Virus record (IMG/VR): IMGVR_UViG_3300043100_000068 | Location: 1-39,694 of that record | Length of the DNA stretch: 39,694 nt | DNA from: a virus | Reading direction: 5' to 3' (one strand) | Part shown: positions 1-7,673 of the stretch, one piece after another | Layout of the letters: the number at the start of each line of letters is the position of its first letter | Numbering within the stretch: position 1 is the stretch's first letter | Position numbers and translations under genes: made by a program | Notes under the pieces: generated by a model | The model's database searches: none | Told to the model about the DNA's origin: nothing | Seen by the model: only the letters and a program-made list of their open reading frames with translations

Positions 1-13
1 GCGCCGGAAGCTT
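1..13. repeat. Terminal direct repeat, copy 1
   Basis: The 13 bases GCGCCGGAAGCTT are identical to the last 13 bases of the window. Merging the two copies joins two minus-strand reading frames in phase, so this is best read as the overlap of a circular or circularly permuted genome. A cohesive-end explanation is possible but less likely, because the repeat lies inside a gene. Confidence 0.85.
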
Positions 14-313
14 CTCCCAATTCGCGGGGTATTTGAGACCCGCGTTCTGTGCGTCGATCGCCTTGGTCTGCGCAAGCTGGGTCTTCCGGTCGGTCTGCCC
101 CTCGTTGAACTCCGTCTGCTCGCGTTCGCCCTTCTGCGCTTCCAGTTGCATCCGCGCGGCGGCCTGCTGCGCGAGGGCCTGCTGGTAGGCGTCCTGGCGG
201 CGTTGACGCTCGTCTTCTTTTTGTGTCTGACGTTTCGCCTCAAGTCCAGACATAAACGAGCCTGCGGCTGACAGCCCAGCGTCAAGCGGATTCGGGATTT
301 CGTACGGAGGCAC
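1..313 (-). CDS. Coiled-coil virion-type protein, N-terminal part (gene spans the window ends)
   Basis: This is the 5' part of a gene that continues at 39681 after circularisation. The total is 315 residues from GTG 313, which overlaps the TAG of the preceding gene as TAGTG. An internal ATG at 253 is a less likely start because nothing like a ribosome site precedes it. The N-terminus contains NPLDAGLSAAGSFMSGLEAK, followed by a long Gln/Glu/Arg-rich stretch with heptad-like spacing that suggests coiled coil. It lies directly before the 1006-residue virion protein gene, so a structural or DNA-ejection role is inferred from position only. No enzyme motif is visible. Confidence 0.8.
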   Translation of the reverse strand, partial: MPPYEIPNPLDAGLSAAGSFMSGLEAKRQTQKEDERQRRQDAYQQALAQQAAARMQLEAQKGEREQTEFNEGQTDRKTQLAQTKAIDAQNAGLKYPANWEKLPA

Positions 314-1434
314 TAGGTCTGGACTCCGTAGTTGGAGCTCTCCGTTTGCAAGCCCCCGCTCTGGGGCGTTCCGGATGCTGCTGCCTGTTGCGCGGCCGTT
401 GCAGCGGTCGTCGGAGAGGCTGCGGCCGCCGATGTCACGGGGTTGTACGCCGCAATCCCACCTGCTAACGCGTTCGCACCGCCAGTGTTCGTGGGCACCC
501 CGTAGGCGTTCGCACCTTGGGCCGCGATGCTCGACGCGCCGGTCTGCTGGTTGCTCGTGACGCCCCCGTACTGCCCGGCTTGCGTCGTGCTCTGCCCGTT
601 GAGCAGGGCCATGAGAGCGGCGATCTGCGCGTTGTAGGTCCCCGTGTTCGCCTGATTGGTCGCGTTGATCGTATTCACGTTCCCCGCGTTGGATGTGTTG
701 GCGATCCCGGCGTTAGTGAGGTTGGTGTTCTGCTGCACGCCTTGGTTGGCGAGCGCAGCGTTCTGCGTGTTCGCCGTCCCGGTGTTCGCCGCAGACAGCA
801 GGTTGTTTTGGCTGTTCTGGACCTCGTTTGCAAGCGACGGCGCGAAGCCCGCCGCCTGGGACTGCGCCAACTGGTCGCCGGCAAGCGTCGAAGGCCCGCC
901 CACGATCCCGGCGTCCGCGAGTTGCTGTTGGAGCAAATTGTCTTGCTGTTGAATCCCGGGAGCCGCGCCTTGCATCGTGAGCTGCTCCGCCGCCGCCGGG
1001 GAGAGGGCGGACAGCAAGGCTGGATCGACGTTACTCGTACTGAGTTGCGACCCCGTGATGTTCGCAGCCGGCGTCGCGTAGGTCGGCGTCTGCAACGTCG
1101 GGGTGGGCAAGTACGCAGGCTGCGCAAGCGCGTTGACGAGGTTCTGATTGGGCTGCGGGTTGAGTTGGTTATAGTCCGCCTGCGCGCTCGTGAAGCTCGT
1201 CGGGTTCAGGCCGCTTTGCTCGTCGCCGACGCCAAGGGACGCATTGCTTTCATCCCATTGGCCGGTACTTGGATCGTACCCAATACTAAGTGCGGCGTTG
1301 AGAGGATCGCTCGCGCTCTCCCAGGGCGAGCCGGGGCCTTGCGGGTTCCAGTCAAGCGTTTGCCCCGCGATGGGTTGCGGCAGCCCGGGCGCCTGCGGAG
1401 CCGTTGTCGGGGTCGGCGCGAAGCTCGATGCCAT
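313..1434 (-). CDS. Low-complexity Gln/Asn/Ala-rich virion-associated protein
   Basis: A 373-residue protein dominated by Gln, Asn, Ala, Thr and Gly. Its middle (about residues 200-280) holds degenerate tandem units of the type N-x-x-N-A-G-x-x-N-T, as in NLTNAGIANTSNAGNVNT. It begins 4 nt after the stop of the 165-residue gene upstream and is followed by a TAGTG overlap with the junction-spanning gene. Such proteins lie between tail/fiber genes and internal virion proteins in many podovirus-like genomes. I infer a structural role and recognise no named family. Confidence 0.75.
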   Translation of the reverse strand: MASSFAPTPTTAPQAPGLPQPIAGQTLDWNPQGPGSPWESASDPLNAALSIGYDPSTGQWDESNASLGVGDEQSGLNPTSFTSAQADYNQLNPQPNQNLVNALAQPAYLPTPTLQTPTYATPAANITGSQLSTSNVDPALLSALSPAAAEQLTMQGAAPGIQQQDNLLQQQLADAGIVGGPSTLAGDQLAQSQAAGFAPSLANEVQNSQNNLLSAANTGTANTQNAALANQGVQQNTNLTNAGIANTSNAGNVNTINATNQANTGTYNAQIAALMALLNGQSTTQAGQYGGVTSNQQTGASSIAAQGANAYGVPTNTGGANALAGGIAAYNPVTSAAAASPTTAATAAQQAAASGTPQSGGLQTESSNYGVQT

Positions 1435-1437
1435 GCC

Positions 1438-1935
1438 CTAGTGCTGCCCGTAGATGTGCTGTAACAGGGCTTGTGGGTTCTGCATCGGCTGCGCGATCTG
1501 CGGGCTTTGCGGAAGCTGCATCCCCGGGGGACGCTGCCCCCCGGGCTGGCCGCCCTGTCTGCCCGCCATCGCGGCTTTGAGCGCCGCGAGCAGTTGGGGC
1601 GGAATCTGTCCCTGCGCTTGCCCCCCTTGCGCCCCGGGCGGCGCGGGGCCGCCTGCCTGCCCCTGGCCTGCGGGAGCGGCGGTCGGCGCGGGAGCTTGCA
1701 TCGAGGGGGCGCCTTGCCCGGAGACCGCGCCCGGCGCGCTCGGCGCCTGCATCTTGTAGAACGGGTTCTGGGACCAGTAGTTGTTGAGCGCTCCCGTCGC
1801 CGTCGCGCCTGCTCCCACATTGCGGGCCAGGCCGATGTTCTGGGCGTTTTGGGCGTTCTGGGCAGCACCCTTGGCCGCGATGTTCCCGGTGACGGCGCCG
1901 AGCCCGGCGGAGACTAGTGGGCCAATCCAACTCAT
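1438..1935 (-). CDS. Small hydrophobic-start, Gly/Pro/Gln-rich structural protein
   Basis: A 165-residue protein that opens with MSWIGPLVSAGLGAVTGNIA, a short membrane-like hydrophobic stretch, then becomes Ala/Gln/Gly/Pro-rich with repeated GGQ, QGQ and NAQNAQN blocks. A hydrophobic glycine-rich start followed by low complexity is typical of small podovirus internal or ejection proteins. That role is inferred from composition and from its place just upstream of other low-complexity virion genes. The ATG overlaps the stop of the 32-residue gene before it as ATGA. Confidence 0.7.
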   Translation of the reverse strand: MSWIGPLVSAGLGAVTGNIAAKGAAQNAQNAQNIGLARNVGAGATATGALNNYWSQNPFYKMQAPSAPGAVSGQGAPSMQAPAPTAAPAGQGQAGGPAPPGAQGGQAQGQIPPQLLAALKAAMAGRQGGQPGGQRPPGMQLPQSPQIAQPMQNPQALLQHIYGQH

Positions 1936-2030
1936 ACGCTCATCCTATCAGAAGCCCAAGGGGAACGCTCGCGCGCGTCGTACTGTAGCCTGTGCGTGGG
2001 GCTCGTCATATTACGGCGGGCCTTTTTCAT
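1932..2030 (-). CDS. Mini-gene, 32-residue basic protein
   Basis: ATG 2030 to TGA 1932 gives a 32-residue peptide beginning MKKARRNMTSPTHRL and ending SDRMSV. Support is positional: it starts 2 nt after the stop of the 98-residue gene, ends in an ATGA overlap with the next gene, and fills what would be the only gap here. The ribosome site is poor (AGGA abuts the ATG), so translational coupling is likely. Function unknown. Confidence 0.5.
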   Translation of the reverse strand: MKKARRNMTSPTHRLQYDARERSPWASDRMSV

Positions 2031-2032
2031 TC

Positions 2033-2329
2033 CTAGAATAACCACAAAGTGTACGTCCCCGAGACGCTCGCACGCAGCACCACTTGGCTCACGCTCCAAT
2101 CGGCGCCCGAGTTGGAACCGTCCGTCACGACTCCGCCTCCGACCGGCACCCTGACCGTGTGGTAGCCGACGGGAACGCGGCCTAAGCCGTGCGCGATGAT
2201 CTTGTCGACCCCCGCCACAAAGGCAATGACCAAGAGCTGCCCATGCCCGTCGCGCATGCCGTTCTTGACCACAGACCGCTGGTGAACGGTTTGGATCGAG
2301 CGCGTTGACGCAAGGCCGCCGGCACTCAT
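2033..2329 (-). CDS. Small tail/appendage-associated protein
   Basis: A 98-residue protein. The segment VDKIIAHGLGRVPVGYHTVRV (about residues 41-61) matches a beta-rich motif (T/D-x-x-I-x-H-x-L-G-R-x-P-x-G-Y) seen in many phage tail and receptor-binding accessory proteins. That similarity is from memory of the pattern and needs a profile search. The start overlaps the stop of the fiber-like gene by 4 nt (ATGA), so the two are probably translated together. Confidence 0.65.
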   Translation of the reverse strand: MSAGGLASTRSIQTVHQRSVVKNGMRDGHGQLLVIAFVAGVDKIIAHGLGRVPVGYHTVRVPVGGGVVTDGSNSGADWSVSQVVLRASVSGTYTLWLF

Positions 2330-3579
2330 GACGACGACTCGTAGGTGCCGGAGAAAATAATCGTCTTCCCGCTCAACGTCGCATTCGTGACGTTGGTGTA
2401 CGCCGGTAAGGCAACGGGGAAAAACGTCCCGCTTGATATGCTCATAAGGTCAACGGTGGCGCCGCCGATGACGCCCATGCTGACAAGCTGATTTATTCCC
2501 GACGCTGCGAAAAGCGGCGTGAGCGAAGCGTTCGCCGCGCTTGCCGTCACGGGATAGGAAAGCTGCGCCTGGACGAAGACGAGGCGCCCGATTTTCACGT
2601 AGCTCCCTGTAACCCCCGTAAACACAAGGCTCGCGCCGCTTGCGTCCGTCGGGGTCCAGGTTCCCACTTCGTAGTCGTTGAGACTTGCGGGCGTCCCGCC
2701 GCCGGGGGCGTAGCCGAAGTACAGCCCCCCGTTTGCGCCGGATGTGGTGAGCGTGAAGTTCCCCGCGTGCGAGGTGCCGTAGTCCAGCGTCCCGTTTCCG
2801 GTGCTGCTCCCTAAATCCAGCACGCCCTTGGATGTGCCGGTCGTTGACGTGAGGTACCCCGGAGCGATAGCGGGAGACGTCGCCGTGCCCGTGCCCGCCG
2901 TGATCGCGCCGATCGCCGTGATCGCCGTCGCGGCAAACGGCACGCTGCTCGTGAGCACGCCCACTGCGGTGACCCCGTAGTCCAGCGTCCCGCTTGACGC
3001 GCTGCCCCCTAGGACGAGCGCCCCCGTGGTCGTTGAGCGCGTTCCCGAGAGGTCCCCGGAGCTGGTCGTCGGGGCCGTCCCCGACAAGGTCTCCGCCTTG
3101 AGCGACCCGTAGACGAACGTCGGGTTCCCCAGGGTGATCGCCCCCGCGTTGGAGGCCCCATAATCCACAATCCCCGTCGACGAACTGCCCCCTAGCCGCA
3201 GGACCCCGATCGACGCCGTCTGCGAGGCGACGAGATCGCCGGGGTTAAACGCCGGGGCCGTCGCCGAGCCCGCGACGATCGCCCCCACGGCGCTGATCCC
3301 CGCCGGGAACGTGTAGGTGAGGCTGCCCCCAAACGCCGCTTGCGGAGCCGTCGCGGGGATGACCTGCGAGGCGTAGATGCCCGCAGAGCCGAGGTTGGTA
3401 TGGTCGATATTATTGATGCAAGAAATTTCATTGGCAGGATTAGCGTTTAAGTTGGTAGCGGTCAAAGTTTGGCCGGTCGCGAAAACAAAGGCTTGACTGC
3501 ACGTTACCGCCTGGGCGGGCTTGGCGGCACCAAGGCACCCGAGGGCAAAGAGACCGGCGTAGAGATGCTGCTTTTTCAT
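2326..3579 (-). CDS. Fiber-like repeat protein with an N-terminal signal peptide
   Basis: A 417-residue protein starting at ATG 3579, which overlaps the upstream TGA as ATGA; a start 21 codons earlier is rejected for that reason. The N-terminus is a textbook export signal: MKKQ, a hydrophobic core LYAGLFALGCLGAA, then AQA before V. The ALGC could weakly serve as a lipobox. The body holds three diverged repeats of about 60-90 residues with the core G-x-L-x-L-G-[GS]-S-[ST]-x-x-G-x-[LV]-D-Y-G. The C-terminal third has a beta-rich fiber-like sequence (VGTWTPTDASG). It is probably a tail fiber, but a signal peptide on a virion appendage is odd; secreted or periplasmic protein is the alternative. 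Confidence 0.65.
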   Translation of the reverse strand: MKKQHLYAGLFALGCLGAAKPAQAVTCSQAFVFATGQTLTATNLNANPANEISCINNIDHTNLGSAGIYASQVIPATAPQAAFGGSLTYTFPAGISAVGAIVAGSATAPAFNPGDLVASQTASIGVLRLGGSSSTGIVDYGASNAGAITLGNPTFVYGSLKAETLSGTAPTTSSGDLSGTRSTTTGALVLGGSASSGTLDYGVTAVGVLTSSVPFAATAITAIGAITAGTGTATSPAIAPGYLTSTTGTSKGVLDLGSSTGNGTLDYGTSHAGNFTLTTSGANGGLYFGYAPGGGTPASLNDYEVGTWTPTDASGASLVFTGVTGSYVKIGRLVFVQAQLSYPVTASAANASLTPLFAASGINQLVSMGVIGGATVDLMSISSGTFFPVALPAYTNVTNATLSGKTIIFSGTYESSS

Positions 3580-5354
3580 GGCGCCCCGATCGAACCCACG
3601 TTCTGGATGTTTAAGGTGACCACATAGCCTAGTATAGTCCATGCGTAGATCGAGGTCTCGGTAAACCCGACTTGCACGATCTTCCCTTGGCCCGGCGCCT
3701 GCGTATACGCCGATGCCACCTGATAGACGGCGGCGTTGGGAGGCAAGCCGATGACCGCCGTGCCGACGACGGCAGTCCCGACCACGGCGCTTCCTCCCGT
3801 CGCCGGGGTCGCAAGGGTCGTCACACTACTGGCGAGCAAGCCGATGAGGTCAAAGACGGTGTAGACGTTGAACGTGAGCACTTCGCCGTTGACGGGGTTG
3901 AGGATCGACACCAGCAACCGGACATTATCGACTTGCTTGGTGCTAATCGCCGCGCGGTCGCCCCACACGTCGGTCATCATGTCCGCTTTGCCCGCGATCT
4001 GGGTCGCGATCGGCGCTCCGAAGTCGGCGTAGACGCCTTGCGCGGGGAAGTTCCCGACGCGGTCTTGGCTGCCGTCGCACCAGGCGATCGTGCCGTTGTC
4101 CAGCGGCCCCCGCAGAGGGGCTGCGCCGTTGACGTTCATCCCGGCGATTTGCCCCGCCGTCGGGCGGCCTGCGCTGTCGAGCTTGCTCCAATCAAAGAAC
4201 ATGCCGATCGTCGGATAGCCGGCGGGGGTCGTCGTGCCCGCGCCGTTGTCGTAGAAGAGCAGATAGCGCTGCCCGTTGCGCACGCCCACCGCCGTGCTGC
4301 GCACGACGATGTCGGGGACAACCCCGATCGTGCCGTCAAAGAACGTCGGGACCGCGTCGGAAATACGATTGACCACCGTGCCGTCGGTCATGTAGACGCC
4401 GTCAATCCCCAGGAAGCACACGAAGGTGTCGAACGCGACGATGCTGCGAGGAGCGACGCACCCCGTACTTGCCGACACCAACGTCACGGCCCACACCAAG
4501 TCCCCGAACAGCCCGACTTGCTGCAACGCGTACACCGCGCCTTGCTTGAAGACGAGCATGATGTTCTGAAACCGCTTGATGCCCGTGATCGAGCCGCCGT
4601 TGACCCCGTCGTTGCGCCCGACTAAGTAGGGGATATACGTTGGGTTGTAGTTGATATTCGCGGTTGTGGTGATCGCGTTCGCGGTGAAGCTTTCAGGCTG
4701 GAACGGATCGGAAATATACACCGCCGTCGGGGCGGTGGGGTCGTTGGCGTAGAAGAGCGAGGAGAAGAGCGTATCGACATACAGCGGGGTGATAAGGGCG
4801 CTGCCGGTTTGGTTGTTGGGGGCGAGGGCGGCGATAAGCGCGCCTGATCCCGGGCCTTTCCAGATGCGCGGGAAGTCCACGCCGTCCACGATGAAGGTGC
4901 AATCCGACGTCTGCAACGGATCGTAGAGGTCCGTCGTGTGCATGATCCCGCCCGTGGCGATCGTGCCGATATTGTTCCAGGCCATATCCGTCGTCTTCGC
5001 CTGATAGATGATGTTATTGCTCTGCACGAGGATGCTCGTCACGCCCGCGAACTGCGCGGTGGAAAGCGTCTGCCCGACGGCCCCCGATCCCGTGGCCCCC
5101 GACACCGTGATGAGGGGCACGTTCCCGGGCCGCTTGGAGATCGCGTTGTTGGTGATGAGCCACACGTTGATGCTCGTCGCGAGTTGGTTGCGATCCAACG
5201 CATGCGGGTCTTTCTGGGTGTTCAGGCCGCCGGATAAATCAGGATACAGCACCCATTGCGGAGATTCGGGCATCTCCGCGTTCATGGTCCCCGAGCCTGA
5301 ATAGAACTCGAAGGGGGCGGACGCGGGCGCCAAGGACGGCGGCTTGAAACTCAT
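3576..5354 (-). CDS. Tail-tube / stabilisation-like structural protein
   Basis: A 592-residue protein. Near residues 38-70 the sequence DLSGGLNTQKDPHALDRNQL, followed by N-x-W and a K-R-P-G-N block, matches the opening of podovirus tail tubular protein B or stabilisation-type proteins (D-x-x-G-G-x-N...N-x-x-x-x-G-x-x-x-x-R-x-G). The rest is regular beta-rich sequence without enzyme motifs, which fits the beta-propeller architecture of such nozzle proteins. It is coupled to both neighbours by ATGA overlaps, between a probable adaptor gene and the fiber-like gene. The assignment rests on the N-terminal pattern, size and position. Confidence 0.6.
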   Translation of the reverse strand: MSFKPPSLAPASAPFEFYSGSGTMNAEMPESPQWVLYPDLSGGLNTQKDPHALDRNQLATSINVWLITNNAISKRPGNVPLITVSGATGSGAVGQTLSTAQFAGVTSILVQSNNIIYQAKTTDMAWNNIGTIATGGIMHTTDLYDPLQTSDCTFIVDGVDFPRIWKGPGSGALIAALAPNNQTGSALITPLYVDTLFSSLFYANDPTAPTAVYISDPFQPESFTANAITTTANINYNPTYIPYLVGRNDGVNGGSITGIKRFQNIMLVFKQGAVYALQQVGLFGDLVWAVTLVSASTGCVAPRSIVAFDTFVCFLGIDGVYMTDGTVVNRISDAVPTFFDGTIGVVPDIVVRSTAVGVRNGQRYLLFYDNGAGTTTPAGYPTIGMFFDWSKLDSAGRPTAGQIAGMNVNGAAPLRGPLDNGTIAWCDGSQDRVGNFPAQGVYADFGAPIATQIAGKADMMTDVWGDRAAISTKQVDNVRLLVSILNPVNGEVLTFNVYTVFDLIGLLASSVTTLATPATGGSAVVGTAVVGTAVIGLPPNAAVYQVASAYTQAPGQGKIVQVGFTETSIYAWTILGYVVTLNIQNVGSIGAP

Positions 5355-6379
5355 CCCACACCGACGCCGCTACCGCTCAGGCCCCCGATGCTGCCCAAGG
5401 TCCCCACGCCGATCCACTTCTCCTGGAAGCGCTGCGAGTCGCCCGAGCTTGTCTTGCGATACTCGGTACGAATGCGCTCCAACTCTTGCATGTAGAGCTG
5501 CATGTACGCCATGCTTGCCCCGGCTTGGCGTTCCCGCATCCACAAGCGCGACAGGGCCCAGAAGACGATCGCCTCGCAGCAGTCGTCGGGCACGACCGGA
5601 GAATCGGTCTCGTTGACCAGGGTCGGGACGAAGTCCGCGCCCGCCGTAGGAAGAGCGCAGTAGTCCATAAGAACGCCGTCCCCGCTTTGCGCCGGAGCCG
5701 AAAATACCGCAAGGAACTGTCGGTTCGGCGTGACGGCTGCCTTGCCCGGCTGCGTCGCATAGGAGAACGGCGTGAGGAACCCTTTGTCGGTGTAGCGTTG
5801 AAACTCATTCCACCCGATCAAGTCCCCGCCGGGGATGTACTCTTGCTGATAGAGCAACATCTGGGGCGCGTAGTAGAAGCGACGCACTTGGCGCACGGTC
5901 GGGTACACGATCCCGCGCAGCACCTCGGTTGAGGCATGCGGGAAGTTCAACTGGAACAGCGTGATGTTCGGGGCGGCGACCTTGGTGACGAAGGCCACTT
6001 CTTGGGTCGCGTTCCCCGGGTTGATGAGCAGCCCGCTGCCTTGCACGATCCCCGTGAGCGAGGGCGGGGTCACGACGATCTGGCTCCCCGGGGTGGTCGT
6101 GGCGCCTAACGTCGTCGGGGCGGCGGTGATCGTGGCGATCGGAGCGATGGGATAATAGGCTTGCAACGCAATGCTCGGGAACGCCGCGCGGACAAGGTAC
6201 AGGTCCCAATCGCACATATCCGACATGAGCCGGATGTAGCCCCGATTGATGTAGTTATCGACGATCCCTTGCGCATATTGCGCGTTGGTTAGCGCGGACC
6301 ACGTAGGAGCAAGTGGGAAGTTGGAGCCTGGTTGCTGGAGCTCTGAAAGGCAGATATTCTCCATTTGCTGAAGTTGCAT
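5351..6379 (-). CDS. Probable head-tail adaptor or tail tubular A-like protein
   Basis: A 342-residue protein with a helical N-terminus (residues about 1-65), a beta-rich centre with repeated ITAAPTTLG-type stretches, and a helical C-terminus containing ALSRLWMRERQAGASMAYMQ. A C-terminal helix of this kind is common in adaptor proteins that sit under the portal. The gene lies between the capsid region and the tail-tube-like gene and ends in an ATGA overlap with it. The role is an inference from position and helix layout. Confidence 0.5.
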   Translation of the reverse strand: MQLQQMENICLSELQQPGSNFPLAPTWSALTNAQYAQGIVDNYINRGYIRLMSDMCDWDLYLVRAAFPSIALQAYYPIAPIATITAAPTTLGATTTPGSQIVVTPPSLTGIVQGSGLLINPGNATQEVAFVTKVAAPNITLFQLNFPHASTEVLRGIVYPTVRQVRRFYYAPQMLLYQQEYIPGGDLIGWNEFQRYTDKGFLTPFSYATQPGKAAVTPNRQFLAVFSAPAQSGDGVLMDYCALPTAGADFVPTLVNETDSPVVPDDCCEAIVFWALSRLWMRERQAGASMAYMQLYMQELERIRTEYRKTSSGDSQRFQEKWIGVGTLGSIGGLSGSGVGVG

Positions 6380-6397
6380 ACTAGGATGCCCCAGCGC

Positions 6398-6715
6398 CTA
6401 AACCAAGGTGACGGTGAGCGGCCCTGCCGTGGCGGCGCTAAAGGACACGGTCACCCGGCCCTTGCTGGGCGGGAATTGGAGGTCGACGATCGCGTTGACG
6501 GCAAGCGCAACGGCAGTGAAGAACGCAACCCCGGTGTCGGGATCGGTAAAGATCACGTTCACCCCGGTTTGCACCGTGGCGCCGTTGATGATGCGGCACA
6601 CCCGCCCGACTTGGGTGAGGACGATCGACACGGTCTGCCCGGTCGGAATAGCCAGGTAGTACGCCCCGCCTGAGCTGGTGAGGAGGGTCGAATCGCCGCC
6701 CGGGAAGGCCGGCAT
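6398..6715 (-). CDS. Small beta-rich structural protein
   Basis: A 105-residue protein, almost entirely short alternating hydrophobic strands (TGQTVSIVLTQVGRVCRI, GRVTVSFSAATAGPLTVTLV). Size and composition would fit a head decoration or connector protein. ATG 6715 follows the upstream TAA without a gap. No family recognised. Confidence 0.6.
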   Translation of the reverse strand: MPAFPGGDSTLLTSSGGAYYLAIPTGQTVSIVLTQVGRVCRIINGATVQTGVNVIFTDPDTGVAFFTAVALAVNAIVDLQFPPSKGRVTVSFSAATAGPLTVTLV

Positions 6716-6919
6716 TTAGTCCGCCTCCGGGCTTGCTCCGCGAGGAGAGCCGCCGACGCGGAGGTTGCGGATGAAGGCGCCCTTGTCTGCCGTGGGCGCA
6801 GGGCAATCGCTCTTCTGCGGCGGGTCCGAACGCTCGGTGATGCGTTGGGTTCCCAGCACGATGTGCGGCATAGTCGCCGCATCTTGCTTGTGGTCTCCGC
6901 CGTCATCCCTACGCGACAT
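6716..6919 (-). CDS. Hypothetical small hydrophilic protein
   Basis: A 67-residue protein rich in Asp, Arg, Pro and Gly with no hydrophobic segment; it opens MSRRDDGGDHKQDAATMPHI. The start overlaps the end of the 254-residue gene by 11 nt and the stop abuts the next ATG. It is retained because it exactly fills the slot in a gapless operon. Function unknown. Confidence 0.5.
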   Translation of the reverse strand: MSRRDDGGDHKQDAATMPHIVLGTQRITERSDPPQKSDCPAPTADKGAFIRNLRVGGSPRGASPEAD

Positions 6920-7673
6920 GCTGATCCGCCTTTACAAAGTGTCCTTTGGCGTCCCGAGTTCGGGTTTCGGCCGCTTCTTTGGCGCGACGCGCGTCGATGA
7001 AGGCTTGGAGATCGGAGAGAGTAAAGCCCGCAAGCGCCGCAACGTCGGGCTTGGCTTGCGCTCCGGTGACCTCGGGATGGGTTGGGTCACAGTCATCCTC
7101 CCAGGCGAACCACTCCCACGGCCGGAAGGGCGCGCCCTTGATCTTGCCGCGTTGATCGACGGCCTCAATCCGCACCCGAGGCACCCGAGGCGGGCCGATG
7201 ATCGTCAAGTCGAAATCGTTCTCGCCTTTGCGGCAGTGGGTCGTCCCATTGAGTGCGAGCCTAGGACGACGCCAATCGCCCCACAAGAAGGCGACACGCT
7301 TGCGTTCCTCGCCGAAGGTCCAGCGCGGATCGGTTTCCGGGGCGGCGGACTTGGGGATGCGCTCGTGCCCGAAGAGCAACCGCGCGGTTTCTCGCGAGAG
7401 AATCCCGCTGTCGCGTTCGGGGTCGCCGAAGACCAGGATCACGTCGTTGGGCTTGCCCGGCTTGTACTTGGGCCGCTGCCGGGGGAATATCCCCATGTGC
7501 GCGCCCCCGTCGACAAGCTCGTCCAAGCCCCCCGGCACGTCGCCTTCGGCTACTGCTCCCGATATCACCTGAGCGTCTTCAAACCCGTGTCGCAAGACCA
7601 CGGGGATCTCGCTACCGTCCTTGTTCTTCCCGTAGGATGCTTCCAAGGTGACCAGCACCTGCGTCTGCGCCAT
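6909..7673 (-). CDS. Hypothetical protein in the head gene cluster
   Basis: A 254-residue hydrophilic protein from ATG 7673; a GTG one codon earlier (7676) forms a GTGA overlap and is equally possible. It contains a Trp/Arg-rich core (FLWGDWRRPRLALNGTTHCR) and a C-terminal acidic-basic helix GFTLSDLQAFIDARRAKEAA followed by a Lys-rich tail. No catalytic motif is recognised. Position between capsid-proximal genes and the adaptor-like gene suggests a virion or assembly role. Confidence 0.65.
   Translation of the reverse strand: MAQTQVLVTLEASYGKNKDGSEIPVVLRHGFEDAQVISGAVAEGDVPGGLDELVDGGAHMGIFPRQRPKYKPGKPNDVILVFGDPERDSGILSRETARLLFGHERIPKSAAPETDPRWTFGEERKRVAFLWGDWRRPRLALNGTTHCRKGENDFDLTIIGPPRVPRVRIEAVDQRGKIKGAPFRPWEWFAWEDDCDPTHPEVTGAQAKPDVAALAGFTLSDLQAFIDARRAKEAAETRTRDAKGHFVKADQHVA

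Noticed and set aside
517-1464. Long plus-strand open frame (315 codons) opposite the Gln/Asn-rich genes
   Set aside because: It is a high-GC antisense shadow: Arg-rich, no ribosome site, and fully opposite coupled minus-strand genes.
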